From: Pycnopodia helianthoides
Lineage: Eukaryota > Echinodermata > Asteroidea > Forcipulatida > Asteriidae
Assembly: GCA_032158295.1 (NCBI GenBank)
Contig: CM063257.1
Location: 1,984,001 to 2,048,000 of the forward strand
Length of the DNA: 64,000 bases
Direction: 5' to 3'
How positions within the stretch are numbered: the stretch's first letter is position 1; every line of letters starts with the position of its first letter. Made by a program: the position numbers and the translations under genes. The notes under the pieces are model-generated. The model was given only the letters and a program-made list of their open reading frames with translations. It searched no databases and was not told where the DNA came from. Shown here in pieces: positions 33,341-44,332 of this stretch.

Positions 33341-34286
33341 GACTGGACTACCCCCTTGCAGTTTTTTTTTCCAAATTTGGCCGAAAATTTATTTTTTCCG
33401 AATCGCCTGATATTTGATTTAGAGCTGAAATAGAAGACGAAGAGCTGAAAATTCTTGGTTTGAGTCGTCTATCTTGGCAACTTTTGAAGATATTGATAGA
33501 TTTTTTATATAACGTTGCCTCGAAATGGAGATAAATATTTTTTTTTCAGTCCAAACCCTTGTCCCAAGCACCTGTAACAAATCAAAACTCAATAGAAAGA
33601 TTATCATGTTAAAAAATAGTCAACATCTTGAAAAGTGTATTCGGGTAAAACAAATTTGTGCAGAAAGTTAGTCAGAGTGTCGACTGGGCGTTCGGGGGAC
33701 TCAAAGTCTAGTCCTGAAACCAGAGTGGTGATCCCCGTAGTTCCCGTGTGGGTTTGGCTAGACCCCGTCCCTCCTTTACTTTCCCACCCGGAATATTCGC
33801 CCTCGACCTAATTTGGGGATAGACATGACGGACCCCAATCCATTACAGCGGCCAGCAGTAAAAGTCATGTCCCTTTTGGTACGGGGAGGGCTCGAACCGG
33901 GTGTACCAGCTCTGGACCGCACGCAATTGAACGATCCAGTGCACCGAAGTGCCCGTTGGTGTTTTCGGGTGATTTTAAACACTACTTAAACATTGTGATA
34001 ACGGCAGCAACTTGATAAAAGAAAAGAATTGGCAGTAGCGGGACTCGAACCAGGGTCAGTGCATTTGAAAACCTACCCTCACCACATAGGCTACAGTTCC
34101 CTCTACAAACGACTAAGAGGTAATGCAGTGTGAGGCATCGGACTGCTGATGATCCTGTATTTATCTGTCAGAAATAAAGACTAGCTTCGAAGCAAAGACG
34201 TCAGCTTTATTTTATAAATCATAAGGGGTAAGTTGTATCAAATTTAATAAATGGTGGTTAAAATGTACCAATTAACGTTTTCTTAA
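33341..34286 (-). repeat. right arm, inner part
   Basis: Reverse complement of the left arm from 29617 outward to the insertion site, including the mirrored 68-codon frame (33776-33982) and both tRNA-like motifs. It ends in TTAA at 34283-34286, the left target duplication of the nested transposon. Confidence 0.85.
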
Positions 34287-35948
34287 AGTGTTACTAGAGC
34301 GATATTTGCTACGGTTCCCTTATCCAATAAAACTGTAGAATGATACTTCATTATGTTACATAAAAAAAATCCAACGATTTGGCCTTTTTAGTCTTGCCTA
34401 AATAACGACTTTTACAGACCGATTTTGTTGCACTCGCCACTCCGAATCGCGAAAAGACCCCCCACGTAGAGTCTCTGGCACACAGCTTTCGCGAACAACT
34501 GCATGACGTCACAGAGTGGTGTAGGTCTTGTGTTGTCACACTAAACAGCGTCATGTACTTTCCCGCACTCAAGCTTGTTCGGCGATTTTTCAGACAAATT
34601 CCACCATGGTTGAAAGAGACAGTTCTTGGGAAGATTATAGTAGATTATTGTAGTCATTTATGACAGTAGCAGCGATACTGTGGTAGTGATTCTGCCAGTA
34701 ATTTTAGCGATTTCATTTCGTCAGAGACGACGAAGAAATCCGCGGTGCAGATCCCCTATAGACTTGATTCAAGTCCCTTTCTCGTGCGAGGTCCCCAACA
34801 CACTTGTAACGCGCCAGCATATAGCCACAGTACAGACATATACTACCAGTGCACCCTCACCGACAAAATGTAGCTCGGAACAGGTTTTGGAATGCAGAGC
34901 GCTAAACAATAGTTTTCTGACGATGATGCAAGGAAGGGCCTTGCACGGTATTGGGACTTGAGTCAAGTCTAATCCCCTACCGGCTGGAGCCACTCTCGCG
35001 CCCCGGTAGGCAGGCCAAGGCAGCTGGCAAAGATGCAGCTGGCAAAGACGAAGCCGAACAGGACAACGATCGTCTTTTAAACACAGACTGGTGAGTTGTT
35101 TATAAACAATTAGGGGATCATAATACATGTACAGCCTGGTCAGGATTTGACTTGATTCCATTGAAACTTAAACTAACGTGTGTGACATCAAAACATTTGC
35201 CGTGGTGAAGTTCGCCGATTGACTACAGTTAGTAGTACCGCTATACCAGCATTACACACAGACTATGTTTGTGTGGGTGTACAGTAAGTACACACATTTA
35301 CATGATGTACATGTACATCAATGTACATCGATAGTGTGTAGTGCTTGGCCAAGTAGTAAACAGAACAGATACGAGCCTTTAGTTGTGCATTTATTTTCAT
35401 GCAAGATTGTGTAATTCCTTTGCCTAATAAATAAGAAATTTAAATTGTGAAATAAACAAGATGGAGCAACAAATAGTTTTAATTTTGACCTGTTGAAAAC
35501 TTTGAAACTGAAATGCAAATATCAAATATCTCTTGGCAGCTTAATTTATGGTACTGTTCTGTAAAGTGATTGATATAAAGTTTCAATAACCGTTGACCTT
35601 AATTAAGTTATAGTACAAACATCAAGTTCTGTATGCACGCTTTCCCCATCGTAAGGTCAACATTAACTTTGGATATATAAGGTGTGTACAATCACACCTG
35701 GGGGAGAAATAGTTAGGTGGCTTTTATGTATGGATGAATTATTCAGAGATATTTGAATTATCAGGGTCATGCACCCCCCCCCACACACACTCAAAATACA
35801 CACAAAACAAACCTTTGGAGAATAAAGGACCCCCCCCCCAATAAAAAATAATAATAATACCACCCCACCCCATACTATTGCCCACAGCACATAGGAAGAT
35901 AACATTAAATTATATTTTTCCTCCCCCACCCCCTCCCTCCTGATCCAG

Positions 35949-36573
35949 GTGTACTTGTGGCAGTCCGTCATCCAACAACTTGGGATAGACCTAGGTTTGA
36001 AGCGTGCTGTGCATCCAGCAGTTTTGCAGACAGCATCTTTGCAGTATCAGGCTCAATATGGGAGATGGGGTTTACAGCACGGGGAACATTTGACCAGTAA
36101 GTAGTGTTTCCAAGACAAAAGTGATTGTATGCTAAAACTCTCAACTTTTATTACCAGTTTGAACAAAAAACATTGTTTTTTTTGGTCATTCCATCTACAT
36201 CATGTAGTTTAAACACTCATATGATTGTAAACCTGCACAGCATAAGATTAAATTGAACATAGAATGTGATCAGAAAAATATCCATTACACAGATTTGAGG
36301 GAACCTACAACTATCCATCCATTTGTGAATTATATTGTTTGTGTAATGAACAAGTAGATACAATTTACCTTTTATGGATTGACCGCAAAATAAATGGCTA
36401 CAAACGGTATAATTATACTTAATCTTCTCACTTGGTGCTGATTTGTTCCATATATTTATTTCTCATTAATCTCTAGGAAATATCAACATGTACGTGGCAT
36501 ATCGTCAAGTAAAAAAGATGGTGTTGGGGATATTTGGGAAGATTCAACCGGGCTCCACTCTCATCCTGTGTAA
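35949..36573 (+). CDS. unidentified spliced frame inside the TTAA transposon (two exon-like segments)
   Basis: Segment 35949-36096 has acceptor CCTGATCCAG and donor CCA|GTAAGT. Segment 36477-36573 has acceptor TTAATCTCTAG and ends in TAA. In one phase they join in frame as ...GSIWEMGFTARGTFDQ + KYQHVRGISSSKKDGV..., with no stop before the TAA. A second phase is also open across the same junction and runs to a TGA at 36655, giving NMYVAYRQVKKMVLGIFGKI. I recognise no domain in either, and the upstream exon is unknown. It could be transposase fragments, a captured host exon, or chance. Confidence 0.25.
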
Positions 36574-37421
36574 TGAATACAATCGGACAGATGCATCCAA
36601 ACCCAGATTGTACAAAGTCTTCAGCTATCCTGAACTGGATTACATTTTTTCTTGATCTACCATGTGACTGCACTTGTTCATGAACATGCATTTCTTTATA
36701 AATATTTTGTTTAATTTCACCTTAGACATGGACATGCAATTCTGATGAAATCAAAACAAGCATTGCAGAGCAAACAAAAATTTTGCATATATAAAAAGTG
36801 TTTTCTCCAGTTTTCTGGAATTAGAGATGTTCTGTATGCCTTTATACACAATGTAACTCGTCAGAGTGAAATTTTACAGTACACATGCTATTAGGGGTAT
36901 ATTGATACATTGACAACAAACATGATAAAGGAATGCTGTGATAAAGCATTGTGATAACTTTATTATGACGGTAGTGTTTGTTTTACACACATTTTGATCA
37001 TGTCGTATTTTGATCATATCGTATCATATCGGATAATCACTTTGTGATCATATCGTAACGTTACACCCCTACTGGCTACAAAACGTATTCAAATAAATGT
37101 CCAGAGGTTGAAATTAACTTTCATTTTGCAGTAGCCCACGGGGCAAGTCAAGTCAAATTGTTACTATTCCTCATTTAATAAATATGGGAATTTGTATTTG
37201 TACATTTTTTACACGTGTAGATAAGTGTTGTGATCAATGTTTTATTTTCATCTATTTGTTAGAACATCAACAAATGAAAGATTAATAAAAGAGTAGATAC
37301 AATTTTTTATTGTGCCACAGAATCTCTGTTTCAAAATTTGCATATTCCTTTAGCTTGTCATTTTCAGCTTTGTACAAAACCAATTTTTAAATCCCATAAG
37401 TTGAGAATTTTTTTTTTAATC

Positions 37422-37586
37422 CTAAATTTTGATACAGACTAAAAAGATTAACCGTTTCATGTTTTCCAATAAGCTATCCGTTGGTGCAGTTACTGCGGGT
37501 TCATCGCCACGTGAAGGTCCAGTCATTGATAGTCCGCCTGTTGATGGATCAGTTGTTTCTCCAGTCTTGAAGATTTCCATTAGCAT
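37422..37586 (-). CDS. exon-like minus-strand frame inside the TTAA transposon
   Basis: After an acceptor-like TTTTAG the minus strand reads 55 codons to a TAG, starting MLMEIFKTGETTDPSTGG and rich in Pro, Thr, Ser and acidic residues. Further up the same strand, about 38104-38220 encodes a basic segment (HKKLPQRRQGKKPKDRQRK) before a GTAAGTG donor, but the phases do not join directly. No family recognised. Confidence 0.2.
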   Translation of the reverse strand: MLMEIFKTGETTDPSTGGLSMTGPSRGDEPAVTAPTDSLLENMKRLIFLVCIKI

Positions 37587-38820
37587 CTAAAAGAAGCACA
37601 ATATTCCATTGAAAACAAATTAAAAATTTACCCCAAAAATCAATTTGCTTTTTATTCTTCTAAATTTATTTTAAATTTTTTTTGTAGGGGGGGGGCAGTT
37701 GGTATTTATTTTTGAAAGGGGAATCCACTCACCACTATCCACTCACCATTATTTCAGTCATTATGATTACCACATGATGATTTCTTTTGAGCACAAATCA
37801 AATATCATTTGTCATCATGATGAAAAGGTTTCGAGTGGATTGAACATCCACCCCTTACTTTAATTAAAAAAATATTTTCCGTTGATGTCTTGTGTGTAGG
37901 CAAAGAAAGGATCAATGAGGGTATAGGGAAGCTCGCCACTTCTATTTTACAGAGGGATTTATAGCATTGTCATTGTTTATTGACATGACGGCGAACATCA
38001 TTGACACTTCAAACAGCCCAATGGTTTTGCCCGGTATCCGGACACGGATTGTTGGCGACTCGCACAGTCCCCCGTTTCCCACTGTTTCCTACCAAACACT
38101 TACCCGTGGGATTTAGCTCCTCGTTTTCGTTCGTCCGATTGGCCCTTTCGCTGTCTGTCTTTCGGCTTTTTTCCCTGACGACGTTGTGGCAATTTTTTGT
38201 GGCCTTCAACGTTGAACTGCACCCCTTTGGACTATCCGTGAGAAGTGTGGACGTGTGGACGAAGTAGGCCTATCCAGGGTGCCATAGGTCACCTTACACA
38301 GTAGTGAGTCAGTACGACTACACACGATCGACTTCGAAACGCTGAAGTTGGATCACGTTTCAGCTTACCAAAAGTACCCATTCTTCCTAAATAGCTGAAT
38401 GAGCCGGACAATTTCGGAAGCTGTGGTTAGGGTTTTTATCGCTGTTCCTTGTGCAGCCTCAAAAAGCACACGTTTTCGGCATTTTAAAGTCTTATTTACA
38501 CTTCACATGCATGATGTCTGTGCTTCTGCAAGCCGTCGATGCATGTTTTCATGCACGAAGTCAGTGATTGCGCAACACCATCAACAACCTTGCCCACCTT
38601 GTGACGTCATGGTCTTTCTAACCAATCAAACGCCCTCAACGACAAAATGCTTTCAAGTTTTGCCAAATCCCCAATAATGACCCTTTTTTTTGATGCAACA
38701 TTACAGACAAACTGTGAACCCAAATAATTTAACTAACTCATTAAACAGTAGTCTAATATCATATCTGCAAGTTTTACAATCGTTTCTGCTTTCTCAAAAA
38801 TCGCTCTAGTAACACTTTAA

Positions 38821-39050
38821 TGTAAAATTATTTAACACAACGGTCAAAGAGGGGAGATAGAGGTAACAATTTACTCGTTGTGCACGTTGGTAGCAAGTTC
38901 AGCTTAAACAGGGATTCTCTTAATTTATTTCAAGTGTTTGCATAACTTTGTAGGGCAGTACAGGGACTAGAGGGATAGCCCCACCCCGTAAAAAAAAAAA
39001 TGTCGTTGCCCTAGCTTGCCAACCCCTGCCCCTGTCCCAAAAGAAACATG
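38821..39050 (-). repeat. right arm, outer part
   Basis: Continues the reverse complement of the left arm beyond the nested transposon, matching 28443-28670 with a few substitutions and a poly-A expansion near 38990. Similarity stops at CATGTT(T/C)CTTTTGGGAC. Confidence 0.8.
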
Positions 39051-39217
39051 CGTCTTTTTTCACTTGGCCTAACCCAAACTCAAACCCAAACACAAAGGAG
39101 ACAATAATGTATCTAAATTGATGGTCTTTTATTTCTTTCACTGTTATTGTGTAGGTACAGACCTTTACCATTATTGTAGCCGTCTTGATTTTTGCTAATC
39201 AATGTTACGTGCCTTAA

Positions 39218-39595
39218 AGACACTGGACACTATTGGTAATTGTCAAAGACCAGTCTTCTCACTTGGTGTATCTCAACATATGAATAAAATAACAAACCTG
39301 TAAAAACTTGAGCTCAATTGGTCGTCGAAGTTGCGAGACAACCATGAAAGAAAAAACACCCTTGTCACACGAAGTTGTGTGCTTTCAGATGGTTGATTTC
39401 GAGACCTCAAATTCTAATTCTGAGGTCTCGAAATCAAATTCGTGGAAAATTACTTCTTTCTCGAAAACTATGTCACTTCAGAGGGAGCCGTTTCTCACAA
39501 TGTTTTATACTGTCAACCTCTCCCCGTTACTCGTTACCAAGTAAGGTTTTACGCTAATAATTATTTTGAGTAATTACCAATAGTGTCCAGTGCCT
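39218..39595 (+). mobile_element. TTAA MITE, family 2
   Basis: TTAA at 39214-39217 and 39596-39599; ends AGACACTGGACACTATTGGT and ACCAATAGTGTCCAGTGCCT. The interior has AACTTGAGCTCAATTGGTCG. Confidence 0.8.
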
Positions 39596-39828
39596 TTAAA
39601 GGAGGCTGGAAGGGAAAAACTCCCTCTCTCCTATTTGGTATTATTACTGAACCATGATATCAAAAACCAATTTGTATTGGAAAATGCAACGTTTTAATAA
39701 AACAATGTGAGAACATGACTTGAATATACTTATACCATAATATTCTTTGTATCAAATGTTGTCCTAAATTTTAGAAGTGAATTTGACTGTGGTCAAAATT
39801 GTTCACAATTAGAAATCTCCTAAAGGCC

Positions 39829-39996
39829 AGGGACCAAGTTCATAGAGCTGCTTAACCAGAAAATATTGCTTAACAATGGTCTGCTAAGCAAAAAATGGGC
39901 AGGACACCAGCCAGAATTTGTGCATGTGACATGGTAGTTCAGCTGGTAATCTTATTCTGGTAAGCATCATTTTGTTGTGCTTAGCTCCTTTGGGCC
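39829..39996. mobile_element. hairpin MITE (GGGCCCAATTTCATAGAGCT family), diverged
   Basis: Contains CATAGAGCTGCTTAACCAG, GGGCAGGACACCAGCC and CTGGTAATCTTATTCTGGTA in family order; it ends TTTGGGCCCT. Confidence 0.6.
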
Positions 39997-40114
39997 CTCA
40001 TGATTCATGGGTGGTATTTTTGACCTCATGGGGGCACTTTCAACTGTGAACTTCCTAGCATCACAATAACAGTTTTATCTTATTTTAAATGCCTGTTGTT
40101 ATTTTCTTGCATCA

Positions 40115-40280
40115 ATAGATGGATTGCATTACGCGTCATTGACCACCATCTTGGATGAATTGTGCACGCGTGAAGAGCTATCATTGGCTGAGAGTCGTGC
40201 GTAGCGCGTACACGCGTGCACTTTTCCATCGTTTTACATCAAAGATGGCGGTCAATGACGCGTATTGCACTTCATCTATT
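40115..40280. mobile_element. short palindromic MITE (AATAGATGGATTGCA ends)
   Basis: AATAGATGGATTGCATTACG...CACCATCTTGGATG at the left is mirrored by CATCAAAGATGGCGG...ATTGCACTTCATCTATT. It is related to 5892-6045. The region from here to 41104 shows nothing else I can identify. Confidence 0.65.
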
Positions 40281-41104
40281 GCCAAATAATAACACTGCTA
40301 AGAATAACAACAATGAAAAAAAAAAAAACAGTTCATTATACTTGTTTGGCATCACACCTTTGCACAGTCAAAAATACTCGTTATCCCCTTTAAGCCGATT
40401 GAAATGTTCCAAGGGCAAACTTTATTTCTCAAAAAAAGTGCCCTTTACGAAATAAAAAACTGCCGTCACAACAGCTTGCCCAGTATAGGCGATGTGACCT
40501 GTGACATCACATGTTTACAAAAGAGCCACAGAGCCTGGACTTCCCGCGGGCACATTTGTACACAGCTCAATGGAAGAATACAACAAATCTTATGTTTTAT
40601 GGAGATCGCACTGTCTGATTTTCCTCAACTTTTGATATGAAGAAAGGGTGGACATCTCAAAAGCTGTGCAGCTGTTGCTTTTGTAAATTTTGAATTTATG
40701 TGAAAATTATGACACAAAGTATAAACTTTCCCATTGAGCCTGTGTAGCATCTTGCCCGTCAGGAATAGCATTATAATGTACGAGGTCACCACTCTGTAAA
40801 CAAGTGTAACATGGTCTAAGGCTTGCTGATACATTTATGGTATGCAAATGCAGTTTGTCGGAAAACGAGGGGCAGAGCCTGGCACTGCAAGACCTCGTAC
40901 TGTGTTTGTCAACTTTCAATGGAATAGCTGAGAAACTCAAGACGAAGAAATCAGCTGATTGGCTGAAAAGATGCATGCGTGTCATTTAGAGAAGATAACA
41001 TGTTATGCCCTTGTGCTGGGCAAGCCCTGCACAACACACACAAAGGTGCACAGCCACAATCATGGGTACACTTTTTGTTACAAAGACACCAAATGAACAA
41101 CAGG

Positions 41105-41433
41105 GTGTCATGGCCGAGTGGTTTAGAGCATCGGATTCAAGTTCTGGTGGTCGAGTCATCGGGGTGTGGGTTCGAATCCCGGTCGTGACACTTGTGTCCT
41201 TGAGCAAGATGCTTTACTATAATTGCTCCTCTCCACCCAGGGGTATAATGGGTACCTGCGAGGGTAGAGGTTGATATTGTGTATGAAAAAGCCTTCGGTG
41301 CGCCACGGCAGCACGGGGCTGTATACTCCCCAGGGAGCTGAGAAAGATTACAGGAATGCTATTGGCCCAATGACCAGGGCACTAATGTAAAGCGCATTGA
41401 TACGTTATTGTGAAATGCGCTATATAAGAACCA

Positions 41434-41464
<31 letters not shown>
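41105..41464 (+). mobile_element. leucine-tRNA-type SINE with ATT microsatellite tail
   Basis: The head has A box TGGCCGAGTGGTTTAGAGCA and B box GGGTTCGAATCCCGG. The body GACACTTGTGTCCTTGAGCA runs to a GAAATGCGCTATATAAGAAC tail and (ATT)n. It is a retroposed tRNA derivative, not a functional tRNA. Confidence 0.8.
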
Positions 41465-41466
<2 letters not shown>

Positions 41467-41651
41467 ACATAAATATTGAGTAACTCTTTGCAGATCTTGT
41501 ATTCGACAAACTCAAGTACTTTCTACTCTTCATTCACACAGCGCTGGTTAATCAATTTACAGACAACATTAAAATAACTGTTACATCACTGTTTTTCAAA
41601 GCGTGTACCCATGATTGTGGCTGTGCACAAAGGCAACAAAATGGCTACATT

Positions 41652-42023
41652 AGGAATATTACAGAATTGGTAATTGTAAAATATATTTTTGATCACAGAT
41701 TTACATAAAACTTACACGGTCTAATGATGATGATAGTAGAAAACATCCCTTGAAATATTTGTCTGAAATGCCATATTAGATGAGAAATGAATAACTAATT
41801 TTCCGATTGAGTTTATCGCTCAGTGAGCGTTTTATTCATGAGCTGAACCTATATGATTTCATGCAAATGTGTAATAGGTTTTTCACTATTTTCTCGTGAC
41901 CCAGATGGCCGATCGATCTCAAACTTCTACAGGTTTGTCAGTTTATGTATATGGTGGATTACATAAAGTGCTTACACTGCCAGCAACTGTTTTGTTAGCA
42001 AAAACCAGTTCTGTAATATTCCT
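41652..42023 (-). mobile_element. TTAA MITE, family 1
   Basis: Reverse copy with family landmarks (ATGGCCGATCGATCTCAAAC, GCTCAGTGAGCGTTTTATTC) and right flank TTAA at 42024-42027. The left TTAA is not preserved. Confidence 0.8.
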
Positions 42024-42460
42024 TTAAACAATAACCATTGCCGTTACACTGTATGTCGTTAGAAATCATGTCAAAGAGTAGCGTAACTACACATTTTCAT
42101 TTTTTATTTGTGTTTGTTTATTCATTTATTTTTTAGGGGGGGGAGCAAAAGCAGGGGTTAAGAAACTAATTACTTTCTTTTTTCTTGGGAAGGTGGGGGC
42201 TTTTGAGGTTCCACACCATTAATTTGGGCGTGTTTAAAAAAAATATCACATGGGTGAAAGAGGGGGAGGGGTCTTAGAGGAAGGGGGAAGGACGTTGATT
42301 ACCCCAATGATCTCAAGTTGGGTTCATTCCTATTCTGAACTTCACATTTCCAATATTTACTAACTCTTTGAGGAATATATGGAACTGCTTAACTTGGTTG
42401 TCCCGAAACAGTTTGCACAGAAATTGCTTATGTCCTTATGCCTACGAACTATGACATCAA

Positions 42461-42836
42461 AGGTACTATGAAGGAGTGGTAAGGATAAAAAGCATTGTTT
42501 AATTTTAGTCTGAAAGCTTACTGATTATGATACTATAACCATTTTGTTTCTGTGAACTATATCCCTCTGAACATGAAGTCATATTCGAGTAAACTGTATC
42601 TGAAAACCTTAACAAAAGTAACAGCTGATTTTGGTTGTTACAACCGAAGTTAATGACACTGTGTTTTACATGCTGAAAATTGGGCGTGGTTTTGTCACTA
42701 TTTTCTCCTGACTCGCACAATGGATTAGTCCCAAACTTTCACAGGTTTGTTATTTCATGTATTACGGTTGATCAGACAAAACGTGAACGCCGTCTGCGAC
42801 TGTTTGGTCAGCTCTACCAATCCTGTATAATAATTT
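42461..42836 (-). mobile_element. TTAA-type MITE, diverged relative of 8040-8410
   Basis: Shares TCTCCTGACTCGCACAATGG and ACCAATCCTGTATAATA with the reverse of 8040-8410. Its borders are approximate. Confidence 0.5.
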
Positions 42837-42857
42837 AAAAAAAAAATGGGGCCTTAA

Positions 42858-43240
42858 AGGAACATTACAGAATTGGTAAGAAAAGAACTTGTAAAATATA
42901 CTTTTTGATCACAGATTTACATAAAACTTACACGGTCTAATGATGATGATAGTAGAAAACATCCCTTGAAATTTTTCTGTCTGAAATGCCATATTTGATG
43001 AATTAATAAACTAATTTTCCGATTGGAGTTTATCGCTCAGTGACATTTTATTCATTTGTTGAATCTATGTGATATCATGCAAATGTGTAAATCGGTTTTT
43101 CACTCTTTTCTCGTGACCCAGATGGCCGATCGATCTCAAACTTCTACAGGTTTGTCAGTTTATGTATATGGTGGATTACATAAAGTGCTTACACTGCCAG
43201 CAACTGTTTTGTTAGCAAAAACCAATTCTGTAATGTTCCT
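42858..43240 (-). mobile_element. TTAA MITE, family 1
   Basis: TTAA at 42854-42857 and 43241-43244; exact AGGAACATTACAGAATTGGT and CCAATTCTGTAATGTTCCT ends. Confidence 0.88.
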
Positions 43241-43450
43241 TTAAGCGTACCTCAAGACTGATCTTCATCATTCAAAAAAAAATAATAATAATTCCCTGAA
43301 ACATGATCTATGACAGCTTTGTGAGTGAAAACGCTTGAGGTCATTTTGTAACATGAACAGTCTGCACGTAAATTGCTTACGTCCTTCTACATGCACATTG
43401 GCGATTCAATGACATTAAACAAAAATTGGTCTTATGTGTACCTCAAGACC

Positions 43451-43642
43451 GGGCCCAATTTCATAGAGCTGCTTAAGCACAAGAAGTAGCTAAGCACAAC
43501 AAAATTATGCTTACCCGAATAAGATTGCCAGCCAAACTACCATGTCACAAGAACAATTTATGACTGGCTTCATGCCCATCTCTGCTTAGTAGAAAATTGT
43601 TAAGCAATATTTTCTGCTTAAGCAGCTCTGTGAAATTGCCCA
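43451..43642. mobile_element. hairpin MITE (GGGCCCAATTTCATAGAGCT family)
   Basis: Full-length copy starting GGGCCCAATTTCATAGAGCT and ending AGCAGCTCTGTGAAATTG. It is inserted between repeated copies of the ACTL6A 3' flank. Confidence 0.75.
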
Positions 43643-43866
43643 CTGATCTTGATCATTCTAAAAATAAGAAAACCTCTTTCCCTAAAACCGGATCCATGAA
43701 AGATTTTTCAGTGAAAATTATTGAGGTTGCATGTAGAGAATGATACATGCTTCAAAGACGTTTTACACATAAACAGTCTGCACACGAATTGCTTACGCGT
43801 TTATGCAGGCACATGACGATTTTTGTGACATTAAAACAAACATGTGGTCTTATATAAGTACCTTAA

Positions 43867-44211
43867 AGGTCCTGTGCACTAATGGTAAGATCGAAAAACA
43901 CAAATGGTCACAGATTCACACAAAACTTACTTGATTTAAAGTAAGTAATGGTAGAAAGGGTTCCTTGAAATATGTCTGCCTAAAATGCTATCGTTTCTGA
44001 GAAATGAGTAAAACAATAGTTTTTATCACGCCTGGTAAAAGCTTGATGTTTGAAAAAACAGAAAACACATAAGGTCTCTTTTCATTATTTTCTCGTGACC
44101 TCGATGACCAATTGAGCTCAAACTTTCACAGGTTTGTTTGTTCATGCATTTGTTGAATCACACAAAATGTGGACACTGGATTTGAGCTGTTACCAAAAGT
44201 GTACAATACCT
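43867..44211 (-). mobile_element. TTAA MITE, family 2
   Basis: TTAA at 43863-43866 and 44212-44215; ends AGGTCCTGTGCACTAATGGT and ACCAAAAGTGTACAATACCT. It inserted only about 120 bp past the ACTL6A stop codon and may fall inside the 3' UTR. Confidence 0.85.
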
Positions 44212-44332
44212 TTAAGACTGATCTTGATCATTCTGAAAAAAAAAAAAAAAAACCTCTTTCCCTAAAACGGGATCCATGACAGCTTTGTGAGTGAATATTC
44301 TTGGGGGTTACATGTAGAGAATGATAGATGCT

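Larger units (their letters stand above)
34287..38816. mobile_element. 4,530-bp DNA transposon with 17-bp TIR and TTAA target duplication
   Basis: Starts AGTGTTACTAGAGCGAT and ends with its exact complement, ATCGCTCTAGTAACACT. TTAA flanks are at 34283-34286 and 38817-38820, and the intact left arm shows a single TTAA, proving the duplication. A TTAA target is characteristic of piggyBac and Kolobok transposons. It holds several exon-like frames but no transposase I can recognise, so it may be a diverged autonomous element, a degenerate one, or one carrying captured sequence. Its TTAAAG start resembles the TTAA MITE families here. Confidence 0.85.
28443..39050. mobile_element. 10.6-kb palindromic (foldback-type) element with internal tandem array
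   Basis: The left arm 28443-29617 (1,175 bp) is the near-perfect reverse complement of 33341-34286 joined to 38821-39050 (1,176 bp in total). Between the arms lie about 3.7 kb of tandem repeats. The right arm is split by a separate transposon. Removing that insertion and one TTAA gives an element of about 6.07 kb. The arms differ at only a few sites by eye. Long inverted arms with tandem repeats recall foldback/Galileo elements and the sea-urchin TU elements. No transposase was recognised, and I could not see a clear target duplication at the outer edges. Confidence 0.8.

Noticed and set aside
34769..35161. 130-codon minus-strand frame near the left end of the TTAA transposon
   Set aside because: Composition looks random, no family features, and no compatible splice sites were found.
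41105..41180. tRNA gene (leucine-like A and B boxes)
   Set aside because: The sequence continues into a SINE body with an ATT tail and recurs in several truncated copies; the cloverleaf is degraded in the anticodon region.
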